Source: Streptomyces sp. CB01201 (GTDB lineage: Bacteria; Actinomycetota; Actinomycetes; Streptomycetales; Streptomycetaceae). Taken from it: a stretch of 64,000 nucleotides of DNA. Shown one piece after another: positions 25,503 through 34,839 of this stretch. The stretch is from the NCBI RefSeq assembly GCF_002803085.1, contig NZ_NNBJ01000006.1, positions 248,001-312,000 on the forward strand. The letters are read 5' to 3'. The position numbers and the translations under genes are program-made. Below the pieces are notes generated by a model. The model was not told where the DNA came from and made no database searches. It saw nothing but the letters and a program-made list of their open reading frames with translations. Each line of letters starts with the position of its first letter. Within the stretch, counting starts at the first letter, position 1.

Positions 25503-26186
25503 TCAGGCCTCCCGCCGTGCCGCCACCGCCCGTACGGCCTTAAGCGGCTTGCGCAGGAGTTCGCGGACGGCGCGTTCCGCGGCCGCCGGGTCGCCGCTCT
25601 CGATCGCGTCGACCAGGCCTTCGTGGGTGTCGAGGTCGATCGGCGGCATCTCCTCGTCGCGCAGCGAGGTGATGAGGCTTTCGTGCACCTGTACCGAGAA
25701 GAACCGGTAGACCTCGATGAACGCCGGGTTGTGGGTGGCCTGCACCACGCCCAGGTGGAACGCCATGTCGGCGTCGGCGGCGCGGTCGCCGTGCTCGCGC
25801 AAGGTCTCCAGGGCGCCCCGCAACGCCACCAGGTCGGCGGTGTCCCGGCGTTCGGCGGCGAGCCGGGCGGCCTCGGCCTCCAAGGCGACGCGGAGTTCGA
25901 GTACGTCAAGGGTGTCGGCGGCGCGGATGCCCTGGAGGACGGCGGAAGGATCGGCCGTCGAGCGCACGAAGGTCCCGTTGCCCTGGCGGGATTCGAGCAG
26001 CCCCGCATGCACGAGGACGCGTACCGCCTCACGGACCGTGTTGCGGCCGACGGCCAGCTGCTCGGCGAGTTCGTGCTCCGTCGGAATGCGGTCGTCGACC
26101 GCCCACTCGCCATTGGTCAGCTGGGCTTTCAGCTGATCGACCACGGTGTCCACCAGGGACTGCCGTCCCGCCGTTCTGAGAGCCAC
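25503..26186 (-). CDS. FadR-subfamily GntR regulator
   Basis: A 227-residue regulator: N-terminal GntR winged helix (RIPTEHELAEQLAVGRNTVR, then GLLESRQGNGTFV) and C-terminal FCD ligand domain with DMAFHLGVV and metal-ligand-type histidines (HESLI, TFEGLVDAI-like THEGLVDAI). GTG 26186 (VALRTAGRQS) has GGAG 10 bases upstream; ATG 26222 would add 12 residues. It lies directly upstream of the MFS gene with the purine tract between, and is its likely repressor. Confidence 0.87.
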   Translation of the reverse strand: MALRTAGRQSLVDTVVDQLKAQLTNGEWAVDDRIPTEHELAEQLAVGRNTVREAVRVLVHAGLLESRQGNGTFVRSTADPSAVLQGIRAADTLDVLELRVALEAEAARLAAERRDTADLVALRGALETLREHGDRAADADMAFHLGVVQATHNPAFIEVYRFFSVQVHESLITSLRDEEMPPIDLDTHEGLVDAIESGDPAAAERAVRELLRKPLKAVRAVAARREA

Positions 26187-26305
26187 GCCGCCCACACTCC
26201 ATTCACCCGGTTGCCCAGTCATCCTACAACTGCGGCGCCGGCCCACTTCACCGCGCCGGGACGGCTTTTCATGTGGTGCTCAGGGTTCCGGTCCATCATC
26301 TAGGG

Positions 26306-26992
26306 ATGACGACCCTGCTCCACCGCGGCACCGAGCGCTCGCGGCCGGTCCGTTCCTGGGTGCGTTCCACACCCGGGACCCATATCTGGCTGCTGGCCAT
26401 CGCGATCACCAGCCTCGTCATCCAGCTGTCCACGCAGGCCCTGGAACGCTTTCTGCTGCACCGCAACAGCAGCAACATCCACGAGCTGACCCGGCACCCC
26501 GTCCAATCCCTGTTCACCAGCGCGTTCTGGATCGAGAACCCGTCCTCGCTGCTGCTGTACCTGGTGATGTTCGAGGTCATCCACGGCACGGTGGAGCGCT
26601 GGCTCGGCACGCTGCGCTGGCTGTGCACGGTCGTGGTGGGGCATGTGGTGGCGACCCTGATCAGTCAGGAGTACGTCCTGTGGTCGATCCAGAACCAGCA
26701 TCTGCCCAAGCGGCTCGCGCACGCCATGTCGCACGTCGTGGACATCGGGGTCAGTTACGGGCTGGCCGCGGCGGCGGGCATTCTCGTCTACCGGCTGCCC
26801 CGCCCCTGGCGCTGGCTCTACCTCGTGGGTGTGCTCGCGTTCTTCGGAATCCCGCTCGCCACCGGCGGTACGTACACCGACCTCGGCCATGTGACCGCGC
26901 TGCTCATCGGCTTCGCCTGCTGGCCGCTGACCCGGGGGGTGCCGGACCGTAATTCGTTGGCGCCCAACGGCCGTGCCGGGCACAGTGGTTGA
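26306..26992 (+). CDS. Rhomboid-like integral membrane protein
   Basis: A 228-residue membrane protein with about six hydrophobic segments. The pattern NIHELTRHPVQSLFTSAFWI followed by LLYLVMFEVIHGTVERWLG resembles the rhomboid-like family, but the serine protease motif GxSG is not visible, so it may not be a protease. ATG 26306 sits after TAGG and 8 bp of gap; the frame opens 11 codons earlier. Terminator hairpin follows at 27163. Confidence 0.78.
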   Translation: MTTLLHRGTERSRPVRSWVRSTPGTHIWLLAIAITSLVIQLSTQALERFLLHRNSSNIHELTRHPVQSLFTSAFWIENPSSLLLYLVMFEVIHGTVERWLGTLRWLCTVVVGHVVATLISQEYVLWSIQNQHLPKRLAHAMSHVVDIGVSYGLAAAAGILVYRLPRPWRWLYLVGVLAFFGIPLATGGTYTDLGHVTALLIGFACWPLTRGVPDRNSLAPNGRAGHSG

Positions 26993-27162
26993 GGCAACCG
27001 CGCACGCGAGGAGCGGCCCCGCCGCACGGGGGACGAGTCGGGGCGGGGCCGCGCGGGGCAGGCATCGGAGCAGCACCGACGGCTCCGACGGGCCGCCCGT
27101 GCGCGGTTGCCGGGGGCGGCCGCTTCGAGCGCGCGTCAGCGCGAGGCCGCCCCTCTGACATG

Positions 27163-27199
27163 GGTAAGGGGCGCCCGCAGTGGCGGACGCCCCTTACCC
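27163..27199. terminator. Bidirectional hairpin terminator
   Basis: GGGTAAGGGGCG (27163-27174) and CGCCCCTTACCC (27188-27199) form a perfect 12-bp stem with a 13-base loop between the convergent rhomboid-like and HAD genes. Confidence 0.8.
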
Positions 27200-27224
27200 G
27201 TGCCCTGATCTGACCCTGATCTGA

Positions 27225-28049
27225 TCAGCTTCGGCCGAGCAGCTGTTCCAGGACCACGGCGATGCCGTCGTCGTCGTTGGACGCGGTGATCTCGTGCGCC
27301 ACGGCCTTCAGTTCGTCGTGGGCGTTGGCCATCGCCACCCCGTGCTGGGCCCAGCCGAACATCGGGATGTCGTTCGGCATGTCCCCGAACGCGATCGTGT
27401 CCGCTGCCTTGCAGCCGAGCCGGCGCGCGGCGAGCGAGAGCCCGGTCGCCTTGCTCAGGCCGAGCGGAAGCAGTTCCACGACGCCGGCTCCGGCCATGAC
27501 CACGTCCACCAGGCTGCCGACGACCTGGCGGGTGATCTTCGCCAGGGCGTCGTCGTCGTACCCGGGATGCTGGATGTAGACCTTGTTCAGGGGGGCCGAC
27601 CACAGCTCGGTGAGGTCCTCGAAGGAGCGGACCGGGAGCGGGCCCTCCTGGACCTGGTAGCCGGGGCCGACCAGGACGTCGCCGTCGATGCCGTCGCGGC
27701 TCGCGGCGAGCGCGAGCGGGCCGATCTCGGCCTCGATCTTGGACAGGGCGAGCCCGGCGAGCTGGCGGTCCAGGGTGACCGAGGTCAGCAGCCGGTGTTC
27801 GCCGGCGTGGTAGACCTGCGCGCCCTGGCCGCAGACGGCGAGCCCGTCGTAGCCGAGGTCGTCGAGGATGTGACGCGTCCAGGGGACCGCCCGGCCGGTC
27901 ACCACGATGTGCGCGGCGCCGGCCGCCGTGGCGGCGGCCAGCGCGTCGCGGGTGCGCTGCGAGACCGATCCGTCGGTGCGCAGCAGCGTCCCGTCCAGGT
28001 CGGTCGCGATCAGCTTGTACGGGAACGGGCGCCCCACGGCGGTACTCAC
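27225..28049 (-). CDS. HAD-superfamily (Cof-type) phosphatase, second paralogue
   Basis: A 274-residue Cof/HAD-IIB phosphatase: motif [14 protein letters not shown], motif [11 protein letters not shown], lysine in LGLSKATGL, and motif [18 protein letters not shown] 28049 overlaps the serS stop as GTGA, so it is translated from the serS message. It is clearly related to the protein at 8650-9519. The linkage to serS is conserved in my memory of Streptomyces genomes. Substrate unknown. Confidence 0.9.
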   Translation of the reverse strand: MSTAVGRPFPYKLIATDLDGTLLRTDGSVSQRTRDALAAATAAGAAHIVVTGRAVPWTRHILDDLGYDGLAVCGQGAQVYHAGEHRLLTSVTLDRQLAGLALSKIEAEIGPLALAASRDGIDGDVLVGPGYQVQEGPLPVRSFEDLTELWSAPLNKVYIQHPGYDDDALAKITRQVVGSLVDVVMAGAGVVELLPLGLSKATGLSLAARRLGCKAADTIAFGDMPNDIPMFGWAQHGVAMANAHDELKAVAHEITASNDDDGIAVVLEQLLGRS

Positions 28050-29335
28050 TTGGCGATCGGCTCCAGGAACTCCCGGCCGCCCAGATACGGCCGGAGCACG
28101 GCCGGGACGCGCACGGTGCCGTCGGCCTGCTGGTGGTTCTCCAGGATCGCCACGATGGTGCGCGGGACCGCGCAGAGCGTGCCGTTCAGGGTGGACAGCG
28201 GGGCGACCTTGCTCTTGCCGTCGCTGTTGTCACGCATGCGGACCGACAGGCGGCGGGCCTGGAAGCCGTCGCAGTTGGAGGCCGAGGTCAGCTCGCGGTA
28301 CTTGCCCTGGGTGGGGATCCAGGCCTCGCAGTCGAACTTGCGCGAGGCCGAGGAGCCGAGGTCACCGGTGGCGACGTCGATGACCTGGAAGGGCAGTTCG
28401 AGGGCGGTCAGCCACTGCTTCTCCCAGTCCAGGAGCCGCTTGTGCTCGTTCTCGGCGTCGTCCGGGTGGACGTAGGAGAACATCTCGACCTTGTCGAACT
28501 GGTGCACCCGGAAGATGCCCCGGGTGTCCTTGCCGTACGTTCCGGCCTCGCGGCGGAAGCAGGGGGAGAAGCCGGCGTAGCGCAGCGGCAGCTTGTCCGC
28601 GTCGATGATCTCGTCCATGTGGTAGGCCGCGAGCGGGACCTCGGAGGTGCCGACCAGGTAGTAGTCGTCCTTCTCCAGGTGGTACACGTTCTCGGCGGCC
28701 TGGCCGAGGAAGCCGGTGCCTTCCATGGCGCGCGGGCGGACCAGGGCGGGCGTCAGCATCGGGATGAACCCGGCCTCGGTGGCCTGGGCGATCGCGGCGT
28801 TGACGAGGGCGAGCTCCAGGAGCGCGCCGACACCGGTCAGGTAGTAGAAGCGCGAGCCGGACACCTTGGCGCCGCGCTCGACGTCGATGGCGCCGAGCGC
28901 CTCGCCGAGCTCCAGGTGGTCCTTGGGCTCGAAGCCCTCGGCGCCGAAGTCGCGGATGGTGCCGTGGGTCTCCAGGACGACGAAGTCCTCCTCACCGCCG
29001 ACCGGCACGTCCGTGTGGACGATGTTGCCGAGCTGGAGGAGCAGGTGCTTGGCGCGCTCGTCGGCGTCGTTCTGCGCGGCCTCGGCGGCCTTGACGTCGC
29101 TCTTGAGCTGCTCGGCCTTCTTCAGGAGCTCGGTGCGCTCGTCCGGCGTGGCCTTGGGGATGAGCTTGCCGAGCGACTTCTGCTCGGAGCGCAGCTCGTC
29201 GAAGCGGAGGCCCGAGGACCTGCGCAGCTCGTCGGCGGAGAGCAGGGCGTCGACGAGGGCGACGTCCTCTCCACGGGCGCGCTGGGAGGCGCGAACACGG
29301 TCGGGGTCCTCACGGAGCAGGCGAAGGTCAATCAC
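28046..29335 (-). CDS. serS: Seryl-tRNA synthetase
   Basis: A 429-residue class II synthetase that charges tRNA-Ser (and so also the integration-site tRNA of the element in this window). The N-terminal coiled-coil arm is [20 protein letters not shown] to about residue 110; motif 2 is [20 protein letters not shown] and motif 3 includes [23 protein letters not shown] 29335 gives the standard N-terminus [10 protein letters not shown]. No T-box leader is visible. Upstream is a long gap with DnaA boxes. Confidence 0.97.
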   Translation of the reverse strand: MIDLRLLREDPDRVRASQRARGEDVALVDALLSADELRRSSGLRFDELRSEQKSLGKLIPKATPDERTELLKKAEQLKSDVKAAEAAQNDADERAKHLLLQLGNIVHTDVPVGGEEDFVVLETHGTIRDFGAEGFEPKDHLELGEALGAIDVERGAKVSGSRFYYLTGVGALLELALVNAAIAQATEAGFIPMLTPALVRPRAMEGTGFLGQAAENVYHLEKDDYYLVGTSEVPLAAYHMDEIIDADKLPLRYAGFSPCFRREAGTYGKDTRGIFRVHQFDKVEMFSYVHPDDAENEHKRLLDWEKQWLTALELPFQVIDVATGDLGSSASRKFDCEAWIPTQGKYRELTSASNCDGFQARRLSVRMRDNSDGKSKVAPLSTLNGTLCAVPRTIVAILENHQQADGTVRVPAVLRPYLGGREFLEPIAK

Positions 29336-30038
29336 CCCTCCAGGCTACCGGTGTGCGCTCCTTGCACCCCACCGGTATATCCGGTGCGCCCATCGCGCGC
29401 GTGTCGCTTTGTCCGTATTGACCGGATTGGGAAACCTGGCCGTGGAATTCCCGGGCCGTCGGTCGGCAGGCGTCAAGGAAATCGGCGCTATTGCCCGGAA
29501 AGGGGCGCCTGTCGGACCGTCGTTGACCGACTCCCTTGCCGTGCACCGGACTTGTCCACAGAAGTGCACAGCGCCGGATACTTATCCACAGGCTGTGTGG
29601 AGTGTCTGTGGACTGCGGAAGAGATCATTCCGAAAGCCGCATGCGGGACCCAGGATTCCCCTCCCAAACCCGCTCCACACACTCATTCGGGTGGGAATTG
29701 CTCGCTCTAAAGAGTTGATCAATGTAATTGAGGTGACAGAGGATGTCCTGTCGCCCTGTGGACCGATGTGGCGTCACTAGAGGGATTTGTCGACTGTGTC
29801 CGGTTGTGTTGTCGACTTACCCACAGGTCGAGAAGCAGGCCTGTGGATAACTTTGTGGACAGCGAAAATCAGCAGGTAGGACCGGTCGTCGGGCAGTGCG
29901 GGGCCTGGGGACGACCGTCCCGTCGCCTCCGTCGACTGCTGCTGTGGCACCCCAGTCGAGCGCCGTTGCGCGAACCCGTGCCGAGCGCCGTTACACGGAC
30001 CCGCGCCGAGCACTCGCACGCACCCGCGCCGAGCGGTC
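29336..30038. other. 703-bp gene-free region between serS and pheA
   Basis: No coding signal: third-position GC is low over 29400-29870 and open frames there are short. It contains the DnaA-box cluster (29552-29862), an AT-richer stretch around 29690-29750, and the start of an imperfect tandem repeat. The serS promoter should lie near its left end. Confidence 0.7.
29552..29862. promoter_or_regulatory. DnaA-box cluster
   Basis: Perfect boxes: TTGTCCACA 29552-29560 (+), TTATCCACA 29582-29590 (+), TTATCCACA 29842-29850 (-). One-mismatch boxes: TTACCCACA 29817-29825 (+), CTGTCCACA 29854-29862 (-). Weaker: CAGTCCACA 29607-29615 (-), CGGTCCACA 29757-29765 (-). Five good boxes in 311 bp is far more than chance would give. 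This is not oriC, which in Streptomyces lies between dnaA and dnaN with many more boxes; it may be a DnaA-titration or control site. Confidence 0.65.
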
Positions 30039-30054
30039 CTACGCGCGCCCGTCC
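29958..30054. repeat. Four imperfect tandem repeats of 23-25 bp
   Basis: Units start GAGCGCCGTTGCGCG (29958), GAGCGCCGTTACACG (29983), GAGCACTCGCACGC (30008) and GAGCGGTCCTACGCG (30031) and share an ACCCGnGCC end. The last unit runs into the 3' end of pheA. It could be a decayed repeat array; no function is apparent. Confidence 0.5.
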
Positions 30055-30974
30055 TGGCAGCGGGCCAGCCACTCCGCCGCCTCCACGAACTCTGCGTCCG
30101 AGGTGCCCGGCCGCAGCGCCCGTACGTCGTCGAGCGTCATCTCCGCCCTCGGGTACGAGCCGAGGAAGCGCACCTCGGGGCAGATCCGCCGGAGCCCCAT
30201 CAGTGCCTCCCCCACCCTGCGGTCCGCGATGTGGCCCTCGGCGTCGATGGCGAAGCAGTAGTTGCCGATGCCCTGGCCGGTGGGCCGGGACTGGAGCAGC
30301 ATCAGGTTGACCCCGCGCACCGAGAACTCCTGGAGCAGTTCGAGCAGGGCGCCGGGGTGGTCGTCGCGCTGCCACAGGACGACCGAGGTCTTGTCCGCGC
30401 CGGTCGGCGCCGCCGGGCGGGCCGGGCGGCCGACGAGCACGAAGCGGGTCTGGGCGTTGACCGCGTCGTGGATCTCGGTGATCAGCGGCTCAAGGCCGTA
30501 GGTCGCCGCCGCGAACTCGCCCGCGAACGCCGCGTCGTAGCGGCCCTCCTGGACCAGGCGGGCGCCGTCCGCGTTGGAGGCGGAGGACTCCCAGAGCGCC
30601 TCGGGCAGGTTCGCCTTCAGCCAGTTGCGGACCTGGGGCTGGGCGGCCGGGTGCGCGGTGACGGTCTTGATGTCGGCGAGCGTCGTGCCCGGGCGCACGA
30701 GCAGCGCGAACTTGATGGAGAGCAGTACCTCGCGGTAGATCATCAGCGGTTCGCCCGAGACCAGCGCGTCCAGGGTGGCGGTGATGCCGCCCTCCACCGA
30801 GTTCTCGATCGGGACCAGGGCCGCGGCCGCCTCCCCGCTGCGGACCGCGTCCAGGGCGGCCGGCACGGACACCATCGGGACCAGTTCACGGGTGGCGGCC
30901 TCGGGGAGCGTGCGCAGGGCGGCCTCGGTGAACGTGCCCTCGGGACCCAGATAGGTGTATCGCGTGGCGGACAT
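30039..30974 (-). CDS. pheA: Prephenate dehydratase
   Basis: A 311-residue enzyme converting prephenate to phenylpyruvate in phenylalanine synthesis. The catalytic domain (about 1-185) shows YTYLGPEGTFTEAAL, VPIENSVEGGITATLD and the TRFVLVGR threonine motif; an ACT domain (about 200-275) with HPGALLELLQEFSVRGVNL should bind phenylalanine for feedback control. The usual ESRP of the ACT domain reads QSRP here. ATG 30974 is preferred over GTG 30983. Monocistronic, on the same strand as serS. Confidence 0.95.
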   Translation of the reverse strand: MSATRYTYLGPEGTFTEAALRTLPEAATRELVPMVSVPAALDAVRSGEAAAALVPIENSVEGGITATLDALVSGEPLMIYREVLLSIKFALLVRPGTTLADIKTVTAHPAAQPQVRNWLKANLPEALWESSASNADGARLVQEGRYDAAFAGEFAAATYGLEPLITEIHDAVNAQTRFVLVGRPARPAAPTGADKTSVVLWQRDDHPGALLELLQEFSVRGVNLMLLQSRPTGQGIGNYCFAIDAEGHIADRRVGEALMGLRRICPEVRFLGSYPRAEMTLDDVRALRPGTSDAEFVEAAEWLARCQDGRA

Positions 30975-31092
30975 GCACGTCACACTAATGGCCCGAAGTC
31001 ACGGGCACCCACCGCTCCCCGCGAGCGTCCCACCGGGCGGCCCCGCCCGCCGGACCGGCCGACCGCGCCCGCTCGGTGTCCCGGCCCGGCCG

Positions 31093-32385
31093 TCACGACT
31101 CCAGAAGCCGCTGGCCCACGTACTCGCCGGCCCGCGGCCCGCCCGGCACCGCGAACAGGCCGCTCGACTCGTGCCGCAGGAACGCGGAGAGCGCGTCCCC
31201 GCGGTCGAGCTTGCGCTGGACCGGTACGAAGCCCTTGAGCGGGTCGGCCTGCCAGGCGACGAAGAGCAGTCCCGCGTCGGGGGTGCCGTCCGCGGCGATG
31301 CCGTCGTGGAAGGAGAAAGCGCGCCGCAGCATGGCCGCGCCGCCGTTCTGTTCGGGGGCGGCGATGCGGGCGTGGGCGTTCAGCGCGATGACCGGTTTGC
31401 CGTCCGGACCGAACTTGTCGAGCTGCATCTTCGTCGTCTCGGAACCGCCCGAAAGAGGTGCGCCGTTCGACTTCTTGCGGCCGACCGCCTGCTCCTGTTC
31501 GGTCAGCGGCAGCTTCTCCCAGGTGTCGAGCAGCATCCGGATGCGGCGTACGACGGCGTACGAGCCGCCCGCCATCCACGCCGGCTGTGCGGTGTCGGGG
31601 ACGAAGATGCGCTGGTCGAAGTCGGCGTCGGTGGGCTTGGGGTTGTTGGTGCCGTCGATCTGGCCCATCAGGTTGCGGGCGGTCAGGGGCTTCGCGGTGG
31701 CGCCCGGCGTGCGGTTGAAGCCGTTCATCTGCCAGCGCACCTTGGCCGCCGAACCGGCGTCCTGCTGGATCGCGCGCAGTGCGTGGAAGGCGACCAGCGC
31801 GTCGTCGGCGCCGATCTGCACCCACAGGTCGCCGTTCGAGCGCTGGGCGTCCAGTTGGTCGGAGGAGAAGTCGGGCAGCGGGTCCAGCTGGCTGGGGCGC
31901 CGGTCGGTCAGCTGCGTACGGTCGAAGAAGCTGTGGCCGAAGCCGAAGGTGACGGTCAGCGAGGAGGGACCGGCGTCCAGGGCGACGCCGGTGTCGGCGC
32001 TGCCCGTGGGCTCGCCCGCCATCAGGGCCCGGGCCGTGGCCGACCAGCGCCGCATCAGGGCGGCGGCCTCCTTGCGTCCGGCGCCGGGGGCGAGGTCGAA
32101 GGCGATGAGATGGCCGGTGGACTGAAGCGGAGTGGTGATCCCCGCTTGATGTTTCCCGTGAAACATCACCTCCGTGGAACCGACCGAGGCCAACGGGCTG
32201 GTGTCGTCGGGGCCTTCGACGGCCGCGTAGGCCGCGGCCCCGCCCGCCGCACCGAGCGCCAGACCGCCGACGCCGACCGCGCCCACGGTGCCGAGCAGCT
32301 TGCGCCGGGAGATGTCGGGGCCGCCGGACTCGGGGGAGGCGTCCCGGGTCCGCGCGGCGTTCTCGGCGTTCTTGGTCTCGCTCAT
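31093..32385 (-). CDS. dtpA: Tat-exported DyP-type haem peroxidase
   Basis: A 430-residue secreted peroxidase. The N-terminus has a twin-arginine signal SRRKLLG and a hydrophobic stretch ending AAAYAAVEG. The DyP motif GxxDG is present as NLMGQIDGTNNPK, with its catalytic Asp; the proximal haem His is expected about 80 residues later. It closes the copper operon ycnI-sco-ecuC-copCD. In S. lividans the protein from the equivalent locus (DtpA) is needed to mature the copper oxidase GlxA. A one-mismatch parS lies inside the gene. Confidence 0.92.
   Translation of the reverse strand: MSETKNAENAARTRDASPESGGPDISRRKLLGTVGAVGVGGLALGAAGGAAAYAAVEGPDDTSPLASVGSTEVMFHGKHQAGITTPLQSTGHLIAFDLAPGAGRKEAAALMRRWSATARALMAGEPTGSADTGVALDAGPSSLTVTFGFGHSFFDRTQLTDRRPSQLDPLPDFSSDQLDAQRSNGDLWVQIGADDALVAFHALRAIQQDAGSAAKVRWQMNGFNRTPGATAKPLTARNLMGQIDGTNNPKPTDADFDQRIFVPDTAQPAWMAGGSYAVVRRIRMLLDTWEKLPLTEQEQAVGRKKSNGAPLSGGSETTKMQLDKFGPDGKPVIALNAHARIAAPEQNGGAAMLRRAFSFHDGIAADGTPDAGLLFVAWQADPLKGFVPVQRKLDRGDALSAFLRHESSGLFAVPGGPRAGEYVGQRLLES
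32151..32164. promoter_or_regulatory. Single-mismatch parS-like site inside dtpA
   Basis: GTTTCCCGTGAAAC differs from parS by one base (C for A at position 6). It encodes part of VMFHGKH in the exported peroxidase. The flanks extend the palindrome (TGAT/ATCA). It may be a weak ParB site. Confidence 0.45.
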
Positions 32386-32417
32386 GTCAGTTCAACGTCC
32401 CGCTCATGTCAGTCGAC

Positions 32418-34340
32418 TCAGCCGATCTTGACGTTCTTGTCCACGGTGGTCTCGTCGATCTCGGAGGTGCGTACGGTCACCGAGATCTGCCAGTCGCCCG
32501 CCATCGGGAGCTGTACGCCGCTCGCGCTCCAGTGTCCGGTGGTGACGTGGTCGGGCACGACGGGCAGCGGGCCGACCGACTTCGCGGCGAGGGTGAAGGC
32601 GACCTTCACCTCGGGCGCGTCCTTGGGCTTGCCGGCCGGGTCCTGGAGATAGATGTGCAGGTCGTTGGCGCCGGTGCGACCCGGGTCGAGGGTGAGCTCC
32701 ACGGTGCCCTTGCCGTTCTGGCCGCCGGTGTCGAAGGGCAGCCGGATGTCGACCGGCCGGTCCGCGACGGCGACCTGGGAGCCGGCCTTCGCCCGGTCCA
32801 CGGCCTGCTGGGTGCGGGCGGGCTCGGTCTGGGTCAGCACGGTGGTGACGGCGAGCAGCACCACGGCGACGCCGGCTTCGGCGAGCACGGTGCGGCGCAG
32901 CCCGGTCCGCTCCGGGTCGGCGTCGCGGATCCGCTTCTCGCGGGCGGTGCTCATCGCGGCCTGCTGGCGCGCGAGTTGGGCGGCCCGCTTGGTGTCCTTG
33001 CCGTCGTCGGGCACGGTGACGGGCTCGGGCTCGGCTTCGCCGGACCGCTGCTCGACGATGGAGGCGGCCTCGGCCTCCGGGGCGGTGTGCTCGGACAGGC
33101 GCGCGGTCCAGCGGCGCGATACGGAGGCCGTGGCGACCAGGACGGCCACCAGGCCGACCTTGACGAGCAGCAGCTGACCGTAGGCGGTGTCGACGAGCGC
33201 GGACCAGGTGCCGACCTGCCGCCAGGACTGGTAGACACCGGTCGCGGCGAGGACGGCCACGCTCCAGAACGCGATGCGCGAGAAGCGCAGGACGGCCGCG
33301 CGTTCGATGCCGGGGGCGCGGAAGAGGACGACGAGCAGGGTGGTGAGGCCGCCGAGCCAGGTCGCCACGGCCAGCAGGTGCAGGACGTCGACGGGCATGG
33401 CGATGCCGGGTTGCAGGCCCGTGGAGGCGTGCTCGGCGAGCGCCCAGGTGGCCGCGAGTCCGGCGGCGACGACGGTCCCGCCGATGGCCAGGCCGAAGGT
33501 GAGGTCCTTCTTCTCGGCCTCGTCCTCCCGTTTGGCGTACGCGCCGAACAGGACGGAGACGAACAGCGCGGCGGCGCCGAGCAGCAGCAGCCGGGAGATG
33601 AGCGCCGCGCCCGGCTTGGTCTCCAGGACGGCCCGCAGCCCGTTCAGGTCGAAGGCGTCGGAGAGTTTCCCGGAGCCCGTGTAGGGGGTGCGCAGCAGCA
33701 GCATCGCGAGGGTGGCCGCGGTCATGGTGAGCCAGCCGCCGACGACGACGCGCTGCACCGGACCGACCGTGGCGCCGCGCCGCCAGCAGGCGAGCACGAA
33801 GGCCGCGCCGCCGGTGAGCAGCACGAAGCCGGCGTACGCCGCGTACCGCGCGATGCCGTACAGGACGCCGACGAGGCCGCCGCCCACCTCCTGGCTGGGG
33901 ACGACCGCGGCGGTCGCGGAGGGGGCGCCGATGGAGAAGGTGAAGGCGCCGGACACGGGGTGGCTGTCGGCGGAGATCGCCTGCCAGGCCACCGTGTAGG
34001 TGCCGTTGGGGAGGCCGGTCCGCAGCCGGACGCCGTACTTGACGATGTCCCCGCTGCACAGGTTGACCAGTTCGGCGGTGTCGGAGCGCTTGCCGGTGGG
34101 GTCCAGGACCCGGATGGAGTTGGCGTCCAGGGCGACGCCCTCGGAGAAGGTGAGGGAGACCTGGGCCGGGGCGGTCGCGACCACCGCCCCGTCCTTCGGG
34201 TCGCTACCCGTCAGTGCGGCGTGCGCGGACGCGGGCACGGCGCCCGCGAGGAGCGCGCCGAGCAGCGCCACCGTGACGAGGAGCAGCCGGGTCAGGCTGC
34301 GGCGCGTCAGGGTGTGAAGGGGTGGGGCGGTGGCCGTCAT
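32418..34340 (-). CDS. copCD: CopC-CopD fusion, copper handling membrane protein
   Basis: A 640-residue protein. After a signal peptide ending ASAHAALTGSDP, the mature protein starts with the copper-ligand His of CopC domains; a second is in SADSHPVSGAF. Residues about 165-420 are a CopD-type membrane domain with eight or so helices (AYAGFVLLTGGAAFVLAC, MPVDVLHLLAVATWLGGL). A cytoplasmic charged loop and a C-terminal extracytoplasmic YtkA-like domain follow. It should bind or import Cu at the membrane for the Sco/ECuC route. Fourth gene of the operon, 28 bp after ecuC. Confidence 0.9.
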   Translation of the reverse strand: MTATAPPLHTLTRRSLTRLLLVTVALLGALLAGAVPASAHAALTGSDPKDGAVVATAPAQVSLTFSEGVALDANSIRVLDPTGKRSDTAELVNLCSGDIVKYGVRLRTGLPNGTYTVAWQAISADSHPVSGAFTFSIGAPSATAAVVPSQEVGGGLVGVLYGIARYAAYAGFVLLTGGAAFVLACWRRGATVGPVQRVVVGGWLTMTAATLAMLLLRTPYTGSGKLSDAFDLNGLRAVLETKPGAALISRLLLLGAAALFVSVLFGAYAKREDEAEKKDLTFGLAIGGTVVAAGLAATWALAEHASTGLQPGIAMPVDVLHLLAVATWLGGLTTLLVVLFRAPGIERAAVLRFSRIAFWSVAVLAATGVYQSWRQVGTWSALVDTAYGQLLLVKVGLVAVLVATASVSRRWTARLSEHTAPEAEAASIVEQRSGEAEPEPVTVPDDGKDTKRAAQLARQQAAMSTAREKRIRDADPERTGLRRTVLAEAGVAVVLLAVTTVLTQTEPARTQQAVDRAKAGSQVAVADRPVDIRLPFDTGGQNGKGTVELTLDPGRTGANDLHIYLQDPAGKPKDAPEVKVAFTLAAKSVGPLPVVPDHVTTGHWSASGVQLPMAGDWQISVTVRTSEIDETTVDKNVKIG

Positions 34341-34368
34341 GTCAGTCCCTCAAGTCCCTCTGGATGCC

Positions 34369-34839
34369 TCAGTGGTGCTTCGGGTTGTAGGTCGCTTCCT
34401 TGACCGGCAGGTCGACCTTGACCGGGTCGGCCTTCTCGAAGTGCAGCTCGACGGTGACCTTCTGGCCCTGCTTCGGCTTCGTCTTGAGCCCCATGAACAT
34501 GATGTGGTTGCCGCCGCGCTCCAGGTCCAGCTCGCCGTTCGCGGGGATGTCGAAGGACTTCACCTCCTGCATCTTCTGGTCCTTCGTCTCGTGGATCGTG
34601 ATGTCGTCCGACAGGTCGCTGGTGACCTTGGTGAGCTTGTCGGCGGTCTTGCTGTCGTTCTTGACGACGAGGAAGCCGCCGGCCATGTCGCTGGTCGGCT
34701 GCGGCATGAACGCATCGCTCACCTGGAGCTTCGGCTTGGCATCCGCGCTGTCGGAGCAGCCCGCGAGGGCCAGCCCGGCGGACAGGGCTATGACGGCGGC
34801 GACGGTCGGGCGGACGGCACGGGTGGTGCGGCGGTTCAC
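34369..34839 (-). CDS. ecuC: PCuAC-type extracytoplasmic copper chaperone
   Basis: A 156-residue lipoprotein (lipobox LALAGCSDS). The Cu(I) site of the family, H(M)x10MxnHxM, is present as TIHETKDQKMQEV and GGNHIMFMGLK. It hands copper to Sco and then to cytochrome oxidase or GlxA. GTG 34839 overlaps the sco stop as GTGA. Called ECuC in S. lividans; DUF461 family elsewhere. Confidence 0.92.
   Translation of the reverse strand: MNRRTTRAVRPTVAAVIALSAGLALAGCSDSADAKPKLQVSDAFMPQPTSDMAGGFLVVKNDSKTADKLTKVTSDLSDDITIHETKDQKMQEVKSFDIPANGELDLERGGNHIMFMGLKTKPKQGQKVTVELHFEKADPVKVDLPVKEATYNPKHH

Noticed and set aside
29336..29560. T-box riboswitch upstream of serS
   Set aside because: No T-box sequence or specifier-loop-like structure is visible, and no terminator/antiterminator pair.
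29896..30261. Open frame on the plus strand with repeated RTRAER peptides between serS and pheA
   Set aside because: It is produced by the imperfect tandem repeat and the antisense of pheA; no ribosome site or known protein.
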